Below are positions 52,596-61,148 of a stretch of 64,000 nt of DNA, one piece after another; position 1 is the first letter of the stretch, and the number at the start of each line of letters is the position of its first letter. Source of the stretch: Bog-756 sp963727075 (GTDB taxonomy: Bacteria > Actinomycetota > Acidimicrobiia > Acidimicrobiales > RAAP-2); assembly GCA_963727075.1 (NCBI GenBank), contig CAVSET010000006.1, positions 496,001 through 560,000 on the forward strand, given 5' to 3'. Both the position numbers and the translations under genes were made by a program. The notes beneath the pieces are model-generated. The model did no database searches, was not told the DNA's origin, and saw nothing but the letters and a program-made list of their open reading frames with translations.

Positions 52596-52960
52596 ACACT
52601 CGGGGCGCATGACTGGCCTGGCACGGGAACCACGTTCGACGGACCGACGCTCCATCGTGATCGCAGCGACTGGCAGGAATGGGATGCGATTGTTTACCTC
52701 GACCTTGCTTCTATGGGTGCAGCGTCGGTGCGGGCACCGTCACCGCTGCTTGTACAACGTGAGCCTTCGTGCATGTTGCCGAAGCGAGACAGATCCATCG
52801 GGTTCACGGCCCCAACTGACCCTTCGAATGGGCAGTGACACCGGATTCTGGACGATCCGAACGCGCCTTTCAACTGGGCTTCGTCTGGACCGCTGGGTCT
52901 GCAGACGAGCTGTTGCGGGTCCGCTATGGCCGTCTACGACTGGCCGAGGAAGTGAGCACC
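52596..52960. other. Gap without a recognised gene
   Basis: About 365 bp with open frames, but no family match, RBS or structure that I can support. Confidence 0.3.
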
Positions 52961-53208
52961 ATGCGTGCACAACTTGGAGACTAATGATTCGCGGGCACCC
53001 GGGGATGCTGCCGGACCGTGAATGCGAAGTGGTGGACGTGCCCAAGGCGTATGGAGAGCCGCCCTTCGTAGTGCGATGGGACGATTGTGGCCGTCAAGGC
53101 CCCATTTTCCCTGGGCCGGACACCTTCATTGGCAACGTCGAGCACCAAAGTAGCGAGGGAATAGTTCCGTTCGCTTTGCCTGACCGGTATTGGTGGGGAT
53201 ACTGCTGA
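52961..53208 (+). pseudogene. DUF1918-like gene, frameshifted at the start
   Basis: MRAQLGD (ATG 52961) is followed after a break of two bases by MIRGHPGMLPDRECEVVDV, then EPPFVVRWDDCGRQGPIFPG and PDTFIG. The DUF1918 domain reads VGDxLVVxG..VG.PxRxGEIxEVxGxDGxPPYxVRWxDGHExLxFPGPD, so the match is good. The roughly 82-residue length is normal. The frame break after GLD/GD may be a sequencing error. The function of DUF1918 is unknown. Confidence 0.6.
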
Positions 53209-53282
53209 CCCAGCAAATGGGCTGACGCTGCTGCGGAGCAGAGCTTGGCTGCCAGAGTGGGGTTCCGGCGTCCCCAGCGCGG

Positions 53283-53375
53283 TAGTTCAGGCCGCTATCA
53301 CGAGCTGCGGGAAGTTCCAAACGTCGGTCCCGTTCCGTACGACGCGCCTGCAGGAGACTGCCGGACGCCTGCACC
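53283..53375 (+). repeat. S-element copy 16, diverged
   Basis: GTTCAGGCCGCTATCACGAG, GGAAGTTCCAAACGTCGG and then a degenerate inner hairpin (CGTTC-CGTA-CGACG, four of five pairs). The right arm and 3' box are lost. Confidence 0.7.
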
Positions 53376-53406
53376 ATGGCATTTGTGGCCGTAGTCTTCG
53401 GGAGGC

Positions 53407-53613
53407 ATGGTCGACGAATCGAATCGCCTCGGTGATGCTCACGGCGAGTGGTACTACTGCTTCGTGCACAACAAGGTCGAAAGACCGAAGGTCGAAACAC
53501 TCGACGAGTGCAGCCACGTGGATCGAATGGGGCCATACCCTACGAGGGTGGACGCTGAGAATTGGCAAGAGCGCGTCGCAGCTCGGAATGAGGAGTGGGA
53601 CGACGGCCAATAG
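53407..53613 (+). CDS. Conserved actinobacterial small protein
   Basis: A soluble protein of 68 residues, with GEWYYCFVHNKVE, then CSHVDRMGPYPTRVDAENW and RVAARNEEWDD. I recognise the pattern WYYC..H..VE...C...DR.GPY.T...A.....RN..WD as a conserved actinobacterial hypothetical family, with the two Cys and one His possibly metal-binding. The function is unknown. It sits alone between two S-elements. Confidence 0.65.
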   Translation: MVDESNRLGDAHGEWYYCFVHNKVERPKVETLDECSHVDRMGPYPTRVDAENWQERVAARNEEWDDGQ

Positions 53614-53710
53614 GCCGCGCCCCACTACGCGCACCCGAAAAAGTGCCAAATGGGTAGCCCGGATGTGCCATTGGGGGCAGGGGAATCTGCCTCCGGGACT
53701 GACTTCGACT

Positions 53711-53838
53711 GCTTCAAGCTGCTACGACGAAGCTGAAAGGAAGCTTTCAGCATCGGTTCCCTCGCGGACGAGGCGCCTCAGGGACCCCACCGGACCCGGA
53801 CCGACGTTGAGCCAGGTGAAGAGCGAAGTGGGGGGGTG
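53711..53838 (+). repeat. S-element copy 17
   Basis: A copy 97 bp after the small gene. It has a 5' border box GTGCCATTGGGGGCAGGGG at 53665. The left arm is changed to GCATCGG but the right arm CCGACGTT is kept. The inner hairpin is CCTCG-CGGA-CGAGG. Confidence 0.8.
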
Positions 53839-53898
53839 GCGGACGCGACGTATCGCGATCACTTGTGTGAACGTGTGAACCACAGGGTCCCCAACGCG

Positions 53899-53927
53899 AA
53901 GGTCCCCCGGACTGAGCCGGGGACCTT
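53899..53927. terminator. Strong hairpin downstream of the Lys/Ala-tailed gene
   Basis: AAGGTCCCCCGG and CCGGGGACCTT form an 11-bp stem with one bulged C and a six-base loop (53911-53916). There is no T-run, as is common for actinobacterial terminators. It lies 112 bp beyond the stop of the minus-strand gene at 54040. Confidence 0.6.
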
Positions 53928-54039
53928 CGGGCGCATGCGCCGATTCGCCCAGCCGGACCGCCATAGCCAAATGGCGATTCGTGGTTTGCTGAGCCAATTG
54001 ACCAGTTCGACTTGGGTTCATGATCAAGGGCCAACTGAG

Positions 54040-54450
54040 TCAGCTAGCCGCAGCCTTGCGGGCCGGTGAACGCTTGGCAGTGGTCTTCCGAGCCGCCGAT
54101 TTGCTCGCCGTAGTCTTGCGGACTGATGCCCGCTTGGCAGTAGTCTTCCGAGCCGCCGATTTGCTCGCCGCAGCCTTGCGGGCTGGTGCACGCTTGGCAG
54201 CAGATCCACCAACCTTCACCAACCGCTGCGCAAGCTGGTTTGATGCTCCAACCAGCTCTTCTGTCATCTTGAATGCCGAGTCGATGATCTTCTGACGCTG
54301 GCCTCCGCCTTCGCCCAGGTGAGGGAATGAGTCGTCAACCGTGTCAAGGAACTTTCGCACCGCCTCGAGCGCTGACTTCTCCGCACCCGCAAGCGATTCG
54401 ATGAGGCGCTCCGCACCCTCGTCCCGATGCCTTCGATTTCTGTTGACCAT
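54040..54450 (-). CDS. Basic Lys/Ala-tailed protein, paralogue B
   Basis: A protein of 136 residues starting MVNRNRRHRDEGAERLIESL. The N-terminal half is helical with a conserved block RQKIIDSAFKMTEELVGASN and QLAQRLVKVGGSAAKR. The C-terminal 50 residues are made of tandem units such as AARKTTAKRASVRKTTASKS, encoded by near-identical 72-bp DNA repeats. ATG 54450 has GGAGG 5 bp upstream. It is probably a DNA- or polyanion-binding protein. The block shared with the next gene shows a tandem duplication. Confidence 0.75.
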   Translation of the reverse strand: MVNRNRRHRDEGAERLIESLAGAEKSALEAVRKFLDTVDDSFPHLGEGGGQRQKIIDSAFKMTEELVGASNQLAQRLVKVGGSAAKRAPARKAAASKSAARKTTAKRASVRKTTASKSAARKTTAKRSPARKAAAS

Positions 54451-54590
54451 GAGGTCCTCCATTGTCATGCCCTCGATTCGCCAAGTCGTGGCTAAGGCCA
54501 TTCTGCCCGTCTGCGCGAAGCTCAACCAGAGGCTTTCGGCAGGTTCCTATCGCCAAGCGGCACTCCTCCTCTCGAGCGTCGGAAGGTGGG

Positions 54591-55202
54591 CTAGCAGCGC
54601 CTGCACAGCGGCTTGCCGCCGGTTCCAGCTTCCCGGTGTTCAGGCCTGATTTGCTTGCCGCTGGGGCAGTTGTTGTTGTGGTGGTGAACGTTCCGATGCT
54701 CTGGTGGATACTCCACAGAATTAGTGTGATACGTCGGGTCCGTCGTGGCTCCTGCTTGGTGCGCTTCCGAGTCCGCAACAGGGTGCGCGGTGGGGCTGAG
54801 CACCTCGCTTGAGGGGGACTTGGGGGCGGCGGTCTTCTTGGCCGCGGCCTTCGGCGCAGGCGCCTTCTTGGCCGCGGCCTTCGGTGCAGCGGTCTTCTTG
54901 CGGGCAGCAGCCCTCCGGGCCGCAGACTTCTGACCTGGCACTCGCTGTGCCGCAACCTGCCCAACCTTCACGACTCTGTGCGCGAGTTCGTTGGAGGCAC
55001 CCACAAGTTGCTCGGTCATCTTGAAGGCTGAGTCAATGATCTGCTGACGAGGACCGCCGTCCTCACCAATGTCAGGGAGCGCCCGATTGACCGTCTCGAC
55101 GAAGTCCCGGACGGCCTCAATCGTCTTCTTCTCCGCCTTGGCTACCGAATTGATGACGCGGCCCGCACCCTCGGCCTGACCTTTCCTCGCGGCATGAGCC
55201 AT
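54591..55202 (-). CDS. Basic Lys/Ala-tailed protein, paralogue C
   Basis: A protein of 203 residues starting MAHAARKGQAEGAGRVINSV. It shares RQQIIDSAFKMTEQLVGASN and ELAHRVVKVGQVAAQR with paralogue B. Then come KKAPAPKAAAKKTAAPKSP-like repeats, and a unique acidic and His/Asn-rich end (HHHNNNCPSGKQ). The function is unknown, with a nucleoid or granule role likely. It lies 140 bp upstream of paralogue B in the same direction, with AAGGGGG before the ATG. Confidence 0.72.
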   Translation of the reverse strand: MAHAARKGQAEGAGRVINSVAKAEKKTIEAVRDFVETVNRALPDIGEDGGPRQQIIDSAFKMTEQLVGASNELAHRVVKVGQVAAQRVPGQKSAARRAAARKKTAAPKAAAKKAPAPKAAAKKTAAPKSPSSEVLSPTAHPVADSEAHQAGATTDPTYHTNSVEYPPEHRNVHHHNNNCPSGKQIRPEHREAGTGGKPLCRRC

Positions 55203-55514
55203 GTGAACCCCCTTGCTGTCTGCTGACCGTAGCGCGGCCAGGACCATGGTGCTTGCTTGAGTAGAAGTGCGGTTGGATGCTCTTGGCGAGTTCCCCGTGA
55301 TGGCTCGGCGTCAGGGTTGGTTGTCAAGGAGTCCGACTTGCTGCTCGGCCGGCCTGGTGGCGTGTAGGGCGATCGACAGATCCCGCAACGGCCTGTCCGG
55401 CACGCTCGTCGAGGGTTGTGGAACCTGGGCGCTCCTGTGGGGAGCGGCGGCAGTCTGCTCGTATCTAAGCGAGGTACGGGACGCTAACGAAAGCAAGCAC
55501 TCGACTTTCTGAGG
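55203..55514. other. Gap before the IS256-type element
   Basis: It holds the promoter side of paralogue C and the left flank of the insertion. No gene is recognised. The last ten bases (55505-55514) are repeated after the element. Confidence 0.35.
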
Positions 55515-56941
55515 TTCACGTCCACGCACGTGGTGTACGCCTCGGGCCCGGTGAGCTCGCCTTGAGCCAACCATCCCCCTGACGCGACGACCACCGCATC
55601 AATCTTCAAGTTCCGTCCAAAGAACACGAAGGAGAAGATGCGGTGGAAGTCACCAACACGATGGGCGCGGCGGACCTGCTGCGCAAGTACCTCGAAGAAG
55701 CCGACCCCGACCTGCTGCGATCCATGGTCCAGAGCTTCGCCGAGGTGCTGATGAACGCCGAGGCCAGCGGCCTGTGCAATGCCCACTACGGGGAGGTCAC
55801 CGAGGACCGGGTGAACTCGAGGAACGGCTACCGATCCCGGCGCTGGGACACCCGAGCGGGCACGATCGACCTGGCCATCCCGAAGCTCCGCTCGGGCAGC
55901 TACTTCCCGGACTGGTTGATCGAGCCCCGCCGCCGGGCCGAGAGAGCTTTGGTCGCCGTGGTGGCCCAGTGCTACGTGGAAGGGGTCTCGACCAGGAGGG
56001 TCGACGACGTGGTGAAGTCGATGGGGATCACCGGCATCTCCAAGTCCCAGGTCTCCGAGCTGGCCAAGTCCCTGGACGAGACGGTGACAGCATTCCGCAA
56101 CCGGCCCCTCGACGCTGGTCCTTACACCTACATCTGGGTGGACGCCCTGACCCAGAAGGTCCGAGAGGGTGGCCGGATCGTGAACGTGGCCGTGGTGATC
56201 GCCACCGGGGTGAACGCCGACGGACACCGGGAGATCCTGGGTGTCGACCTCATCACCACCGAGGACGGTGCCGGCTGGACCGCCTTCCTCCGGGGGTTGG
56301 TGGCCCGAGGACTGTCCGGGGTGGCCTTGGTCGTCTCCGACGCCCACCAGGGCCTGGTCGACGCCATCGCCTCGGTGCTGCCCGGAGCCTGCTGGCAGCG
56401 CTGCCGGGTCCATTTCGTGCGCAACGTGCACACCCGAGTGCCGAAGACCGCCCAGTCCATGGTCGGGGCCCTCATCCGCTCGATCTTCGAGCAGCCCGAC
56501 GCCGAACAGGTCCATGCCCAGCATGCCCGGGTGGTCGACCAGCTCGCCGAGCGTTTCCCCGACGCCGCCACCATGCTCGTCGAGGCAGAAGCCGACATCC
56601 TGGCCTTCTCCTCGTTCCCAAAGGAGCACTGGCGCCAGGTCTGGTCCAACAACCCCCAGGAGCGGCTCAACCGGGAGATTCGCCGGCGCACCGACGTCGT
56701 CGGCATCTTCCCCAACCGCCCGGCCGTCTTGCGGCTGGTCGGTGCGGTGCTGGCAGAACAGCACGACGAATGGGCTGTCGCCCGGCGCTACATGGGGGTC
56801 GAATCCATGGCCAAGGCTCGGCTCCGGACCATCGAGGGAGCGAGTGAGGAGGTGGATCTGGCCGAACTCGCCAACGTCAGTTAGAACTACAATCGAAGAC
56901 CGATGTGGTGGTCGTCGTTACACCACGAGTCTGGACGTGGC
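55515..56941 (+). mobile_element. IS256-family insertion sequence
   Basis: About 1.43 kb. The left end TTCACGTCCACGCACGTGG and the right end, reversed, GCCACGTCCAGACTCGTGG, are inverted repeats that continue with TGTA. The ten bases CTTTCTGAGG occur at 55505-55514 and 56942-56951, directly flanking it. This is a target duplication of 8-10 bp, where the exact end is uncertain by two bases. One complete transposase gene is inside. Confidence 0.9.
55643..56884 (+). CDS. IS256-family (mutator-type) transposase
   Basis: A DDE transposase of 413 residues. NSRNGYRSRRWDTRAGTIDL and the segment IPKLRSGSYFPDWLIEPRRR are the N-terminal signature. The first catalytic Asp is in YIWVDALTQKVREGGR, the second in LVVSDAHQGLVDAIASVLPG with WQRCRVHFVRN following (the C/D(2)H motif), and the catalytic Glu is in NNPQERLNREIRRRTDVVGI. 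Complete and in frame. GTG 55643 has AAGGAGA upstream. Confidence 0.95.
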   Translation: MEVTNTMGAADLLRKYLEEADPDLLRSMVQSFAEVLMNAEASGLCNAHYGEVTEDRVNSRNGYRSRRWDTRAGTIDLAIPKLRSGSYFPDWLIEPRRRAERALVAVVAQCYVEGVSTRRVDDVVKSMGITGISKSQVSELAKSLDETVTAFRNRPLDAGPYTYIWVDALTQKVREGGRIVNVAVVIATGVNADGHREILGVDLITTEDGAGWTAFLRGLVARGLSGVALVVSDAHQGLVDAIASVLPGACWQRCRVHFVRNVHTRVPKTAQSMVGALIRSIFEQPDAEQVHAQHARVVDQLAERFPDAATMLVEAEADILAFSSFPKEHWRQVWSNNPQERLNREIRRRTDVVGIFPNRPAVLRLVGAVLAEQHDEWAVARRYMGVESMAKARLRTIEGASEEVDLAELANVS

Positions 56942-57083
56942 CTTTCTGAGGCCGGGGAAAGTGCCCCGCCCATCCATTGTTATGAGACACAGGCCTAGTG
57001 CTGGAAGACGGTACCGACTGTTCGACCGAACGGAACCGAGACTGCCTGGTGACCGCTGAGATAGGCGGTGCGGGCTCCCCTGA

Positions 57084-57500
57084 CCGGTTCCTGCCGTAGG
57101 CGTCGTGGCTAGACACCCACTCATTGGCTGCGATGGCCGATCCGAGGGACAGTTCGCCGCACAGCACGGTTGCTGCCACGATTTCGGCAAAGGCACACAC
57201 ACGCTCTGGTCCGTAGCAGCCCAGAACTTCGAGGCATTCCCGCTGGGTCGGCAACCCGGTCCCCCCGCCGTAGGTGGCAACCACCAGGGACGGGATGGTG
57301 ATCGAAACGTAGTTGCTCCCGTCGTCGCGTAACTCGCTGAAGTTGAAGCCGGCTGCCGGTTCGGGCAAATTGGCGATGTCCTGGCCACAGGCGATGAACA
57401 TGGCGGTTATCCCGTTCGCGTACTGGTCACCGTTTCCTGAGTCTGTTTGTGCGCCAATCTGGAGGGCGGAGGAGTAGACGCAGTCAATCGCGATCGATTT
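57084..57500 (-). pseudogene. C-terminal fragment of HMG-CoA reductase
   Basis: The minus strand encodes YANGITAMFIACGQDIANLP, then YVSITIPSLVVATYGGGTGL and PTQRECLEVLGCYGPER, ending with ANEWVSSHDAYGRNR. ATYGGGTGLPTQRECLE is unmistakable for class I HMG-CoA reductase of the mevalonate route. Only about 130 residues remain. The N-terminal domain and the catalytic Glu, Lys and Asp regions are absent. It lies 140 bp after the IS256 element and breaks off near 57500. Confidence 0.75.
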
Positions 57501-57772
57501 TTTGCCAACAGGTCCATTCCAGCGAACCCGCAAGTCGTGTCAAGTCCAGATCGGCCACCTTCTCTAAGGCTGAGAATGCAGCATTCAGAGCGTCAACGAG
57601 TTCGTCGTCGGTCACGCCGGGCGTGTTGCCTCCCCACGTGGCGCCGTCCACGGTCCAGCTCCGGCTACTCCATTCGTACGAGTGTCATCAAACGACCGGC
57701 CTGTCCGACCGACCAGTGGTTGGGACGCGGCAACACCTTTCGGAGCGGCCCTTGCAGAACTGGTGACAGAAG
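57501..57772. other. Gap with an unassigned minus-strand peptide
   Basis: On the minus strand, YEWSSRSWTVDGATWGGNT and ALNAAFSALEKVADLDLTRL are readable (about 57690-57540) and may be a scrap of another gene fused to the HMG-CoA reductase fragment. I cannot name a family. Confidence 0.3.
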
Positions 57773-58312
57773 ATGCCTGTGTTAGGGCTGGAACGTGCTC
57801 GCGAGCTGGGCTCCCAAGAGAGTGGTCTGGCGGTCGTTATCGCACAAAGGCAGGATGGGTCGCCGTACGCTTCGGTGGTCAACGCGGGTGTCGTGGACCA
57901 CCCAGTGGCTGGCGGATCTGTCGTTGGATTCGTCGCTTGGGGCGGAGCCAGGAAGCTGCCCAACCTGCGTCTGCACCCGAGGGTCACGGTTGTGTTTCGT
58001 TCAGGGTGGGATTGGGTTGCCGTGGAAGGCGAAGCCGAGCTAGTCGGTCCGGGCGATCCTATCCGGGGCTTCGCAATGACCGACATGCCCCGGCTGCTCC
58101 GCGAGGTCTACGCCGCCGCCGCCGGAGGGAGCCCCGACGACTGGCAGGAGTTGGACGCCGTCATGGCTGAGGAAGGTCACACAGCTGTTCTGGTTTGGCC
58201 GGTTCGTGGTACTCCAGCTCCACCTAGGGATGACCGCGCTCGGACATGCCGGATCGGGGACAATCTGGCTCGGCTCCGGCCGTCCCAGACATGCCTGGTT
58301 GGGGGGCAGTGA
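57773..58312 (+). CDS. F420/FMN-binding split-barrel protein (TIGR03618 / PNPOx-like)
   Basis: A protein of 179 residues. LAVVIAQRQDGSPYASVVNA, VVGFVAWGGARKLPNLRLHP and VTVVFRSGWDWVAVEGEAEL form the split barrel of the pyridoxamine-phosphate-oxidase-like group, here the F420-dependent type (KL.NLR..P.V). The domain ends with MAEEGHTAVLVWPVR, after which the last 30 residues are unlike the family and may be read-through added by rearrangement. S-element copy 18 follows 29 bp later. Confidence 0.82.
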   Translation: MPVLGLERARELGSQESGLAVVIAQRQDGSPYASVVNAGVVDHPVAGGSVVGFVAWGGARKLPNLRLHPRVTVVFRSGWDWVAVEGEAELVGPGDPIRGFAMTDMPRLLREVYAAAAGGSPDDWQELDAVMAEEGHTAVLVWPVRGTPAPPRDDRARTCRIGDNLARLRPSQTCLVGGQ

Positions 58313-58341
58313 TAGTTGCCCACCATGGGGCCGAATTGGAC

Positions 58342-58388
58342 GGCTGAACCGGCTACGACGAAGCTGAAGGGAAGCTCCCAACGTCGTC
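58342..58388 (+). repeat. S-element copy 18, truncated left part
   Basis: GGCTGAACCGGCTACGACGA, AAGCTGAAGGGAAGCTCCCA and ACGTCGTCG, then it stops at the end of the minus-strand isomerase-like gene. No right arm. Confidence 0.7.
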
Positions 58389-58411
58389 GTGGCGTGATAA
58401 TCGCCGACGAG

Positions 58412-59179
58412 TTACTCGACGAGGTCGTCGACTCGCGCGCCGTAGGCGGGGATGAACGGCATGTACGGCTCGGGATCGCCAGCCCAGCGGAGGGCCCGGA
58501 GCTGGGACACGCTGCGGCGGCTGCCAAGCGTCCGGAACAGCTCCCACCGGCTGGCGGTGACCGACGTCGAAGGCGATCCACTACCGGCGAGGTATTCGCA
58601 GTCCTTTGCGCACAGCCGTAGCGCCGGCAGGCCGGCGGCGTCGAGGCGGTGCCCAAGCCCCCTGACGTAGCGCTGGAGCCCCAGTGCGACGGCGATCGAG
58701 TCCTGGTCTCCCGGCTCGTCGAGGGCACCGCGGAGATCCTGGTTGTGGGCGCCAATGTCGCTGATGACGACCCAGTCGTGGGCTGGCATCGACCCAGGCG
58801 GCAGGGGCTGGTCACCGCGCAGCATCGCGGACAGTCGAGGCAGGTAACTTGCCCACTCGGCCAGCAGTTCGGACATTGCCATGGCCTGGCGACTGGTCAC
58901 CTGGGCGGCGGTATGGGCGTCGACCACCGCCTGACGTTCGGCCCAGGTGCCGTGCGGGTTGATCGCCGGGAACTGTCCCTCGACGGTATCGACTGCTACC
59001 CCCGTGACGTGCGCAATGAGGTCTCGGACTGTCCAAGCTGGGCAAGCGGGGATCACCGTCGACAGCTGGCGGTCGTCGAGCCGGTCGAGGATTGCGACGA
59101 TCGCCGCGTGGGTCTCCTCGTAGGCGGCGGCCAACGACTGACCGGGCTGATCGCGAAAGGGGTCGGCCGGGGTGGTCAT
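58412..59179 (-). CDS. Maleylpyruvate isomerase-family (mycothiol-dependent) protein
   Basis: A DinB-fold protein of 255 residues. The N-terminus has IPACPAWTVRDLIAHVTGVA, the usual CP.W.V.D...H pattern in which the His is a metal ligand. MPAHDWVVISDIGAHNQDLR holds the second His block (DI..H..DLR). The C-terminal domain (LCAKDCEYLAGSG) is of the type often fused in TIGR03086 relatives. Together with the TetR gene whose stop overlaps its ATG, it forms a two-gene operon. The substrate is unknown. Confidence 0.85.
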   Translation of the reverse strand: MTTPADPFRDQPGQSLAAAYEETHAAIVAILDRLDDRQLSTVIPACPAWTVRDLIAHVTGVAVDTVEGQFPAINPHGTWAERQAVVDAHTAAQVTSRQAMAMSELLAEWASYLPRLSAMLRGDQPLPPGSMPAHDWVVISDIGAHNQDLRGALDEPGDQDSIAVALGLQRYVRGLGHRLDAAGLPALRLCAKDCEYLAGSGSPSTSVTASRWELFRTLGSRRSVSQLRALRWAGDPEPYMPFIPAYGARVDDLVE

Positions 59180-59919
59180 GGAGGCGAGCCCGCCTTCACG
59201 CCCTCGACGGGCGGCGCGCTTGTCTCGTTCATCCGGACACCTCCTTGAGATTCAACCCGCTGAGTTGCGGTTGCCCCCACAGGGGTTTGCTTGGGCTGGG
59301 GGTGCCGGGCCGTGCCCAGCAGGCCATCGATGGCCCGGTCGAGCAGCTTTGTCCAGCGTGTGCCCCCGGGGTCGTTGGCGATCTGTTGGCCAGCCAGGCC
59401 GGTCAGCATGGCCCGCCAGAGATCTACGTCGGCGGGGTCGGCGAGACCGGCGGTGCCCAGCCAGCGCTCCAGGTAGCCGAGGGCCTCGGCTGACCGTTCC
59501 ATTGACGCGGCGGAGGGCACGAAGTTTGGTACAACCCGCTCGAACAGGAGCTGATAGCGAACGGGGTCCTCGACACAGAACGTCAAGAACGCCCGGGCGC
59601 TCTGCCGCAGGGCCCGAATGGGATCGGGATCGACACTTATCGCGGCGCGCTGGTCGACCAGCGTTCGCATCCCCTCGGCGAACATGGCGTCGTAAATCGC
59701 CTGCTTGGACGGAAAGTAGGTGTAGAGCGACTGGTGGCGCATCTGGACTGCCAGGGCAAGATCGCGAAGAGAGAACCCGGTAAGGCCCCGGTCACGCGCC
59801 AGCCCCCAGGCGGCCTCCAGGATCTCTTCCTTGGCGGCCTCGTGTCTCAACCGTCGCCTGTCACCTGCAGGTTGTCCTGCCACTGGTCGGATTGTGCTCC
59901 CTACCCAGCCGTGAGTCAA
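59176..59919 (-). CDS. TetR/AcrR-family regulator
   Basis: A repressor of 247 residues. The DNA-binding part is AAKEEILEAAWGLARDRGLT, then FSLRDLALAVQMRHQSLYTY and FPSKQAIYDAM, a clear TetR fold, with the WHG/TetR_C_33-like ligand domain LTFCVEDPVRYQLLFERVVP. The last 35 residues are Pro-rich and unlike the family. It overlaps the isomerase-family gene by ATGA and should regulate it. Confidence 0.88.
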   Translation of the reverse strand: MTHGWVGSTIRPVAGQPAGDRRRLRHEAAKEEILEAAWGLARDRGLTGFSLRDLALAVQMRHQSLYTYFPSKQAIYDAMFAEGMRTLVDQRAAISVDPDPIRALRQSARAFLTFCVEDPVRYQLLFERVVPNFVPSAASMERSAEALGYLERWLGTAGLADPADVDLWRAMLTGLAGQQIANDPGGTRWTKLLDRAIDGLLGTARHPQPKQTPVGATATQRVESQGGVRMNETSAPPVEGVKAGSPP

Positions 59920-59970
59920 GAGGGGGGCAGTTGATGCGCACTGCCAGGGGCTTGGGAACCAGCGTCGTCG

Positions 59971-60100
59971 AGGCTCAAGCAGCCATCTCGAAGCTGAATG
60001 GCAGCTCCAAAGGTCGGTCCCCTCGCGTGTGGGCTCAGGGACCTCGCCGGTACCGGAGCCGACGTTGGCGTGAGCCTCAGGGTGGGGAGTATGGGGGGAG
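59971..60100 (+). repeat. S-element copy 19
   Basis: Full-length copy with perfect arms, except that the left arm reads AAGGTCGG (one change), and with GTGTGGGCTCAGGGACC lacking the usual GCGC. It begins the region duplicated at 63290; identity to copy 20 is exact from 59988 on. Confidence 0.87.
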
Positions 60101-60698
60101 AATCGCGTCTACTCAACCGATGCCCGGGGGCACCCACCTTCACCACATCGTGCCCACGTGGCGGACCTAGCATCCGAACATGCGACTCACCGACGTTCAG
60201 GCAGGTACAGGTGCTCTCGGCATCCGGACGCTCGTCTTGACGGCAGACAAGTTCGAGGATCTCGAACTCATCGTGCCCTACTTCCGTCTCCTCGAAGAGG
60301 GTGGCGTCGTGGACATTGCGGCCCCGACGATGGAGGAGATCAACGGTGAGCATGGGTATCGAGTCATGCCCGATCTACTCATTGCCGACGCCGATCCGGA
60401 TCGGTACGGCCTACTCCTCGTGCCCGGGGGATTCGCCGATGGAGCACCGGCCACGGTGCGCGACATCCCCGAAGCCCAGGCGATTGCCCGGTCCTTCTTC
60501 GCCTCGAGCAAGACGGTGGCTGCCATCTGTCATGGACCGTGGCTCCTGGCCGCCGCCGACGTCGTGAGCGGAAGACGACTCACCTCTTACTGGCAAGACG
60601 GTGTTCCCGAAGACGTTCGCGCCGCCGGTGGTAAGTGGGAGGACTCCCCTGTTGTCGTCGACGGGAGCCTCGTTACGTCACGGTGGCCCCCGGATATC
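59988..60698 (+). repeat. Direct duplication, first copy
   Basis: All 711 bases are the same as 63290-64000 (offset 3302), as far as the window allows. The left edge falls within S-element copies 19 and 20. Upstream of CGAAGCTGAATGG the two sequences differ (AGCCATCT against GGCCACAA). Confidence 0.9.
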
Positions 60699-60752
60699 CC
60701 CGTGTTCGCCAGCGAGATGATGCGTCTGGTCCGAACGTCGGAGGGTCGCTGA
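60180..60752 (+). CDS. DJ-1/PfpI-family protein (type 1 glutamine amidotransferase-like)
   Basis: A protein of 190 residues. TLVLTADKFEDLELIVPYFR carries the conserved Glu and VAAICHGPWLLAAADVVSGR the nucleophilic Cys elbow (C-H-G), as in PfpI-type proteases, deglycases and YhbO. LLVPGGFADG and RRLTSYWQDGVPEDVRAAGG are family blocks. It probably acts in aldehyde or stress protection. A second, exact copy starts at 63482. It is a single gene between S-element copy 19 and a convergent MerR gene. Confidence 0.9.
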   Translation: MRLTDVQAGTGALGIRTLVLTADKFEDLELIVPYFRLLEEGGVVDIAAPTMEEINGEHGYRVMPDLLIADADPDRYGLLLVPGGFADGAPATVRDIPEAQAIARSFFASSKTVAAICHGPWLLAAADVVSGRRLTSYWQDGVPEDVRAAGGKWEDSPVVVDGSLVTSRWPPDIPVFASEMMRLVRTSEGR

Positions 60753-61148
60753 GGGCACTCCACGCCGGAGTGAGTCACCGAGGCGGCGTTCAGGGGCACC
60801 CCGAGCACTACTTTCGATGTCTCGTTGCCGAGTGCGCCAAGACACGGTGGAGCGGAGGTTTGTGGTAACCCCTACCAAGGTCTCGAGGAAGGGTCAAATC
60901 ATCGGCTGGAAGAGGCTGCTTCATCGCACTGACTCATCCCCCTTTCGCCATGTAGCGCTCCGAGGCCATGCCGTCTGCGCCTGCGTTTGGCCGCCTTCAC
61001 TCCGTGGACCCCATGCAAAGGTCGCGGCGCCGAACTCGGTCTTGTCGCTCGAGTCTGCAACGACGGCGGAGAAGGAACATCGTGATTGGTGAGGTGGTGG
61101 AGCACTCGATCGAGTGGTCACCGGCGATTCGGTGGGTCGGATCGGGTC
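60753..61148. other. Gap between convergent DJ-1 and MerR genes
   Basis: About 400 bp with no recognised gene, RNA or repeat. Confidence 0.35.
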
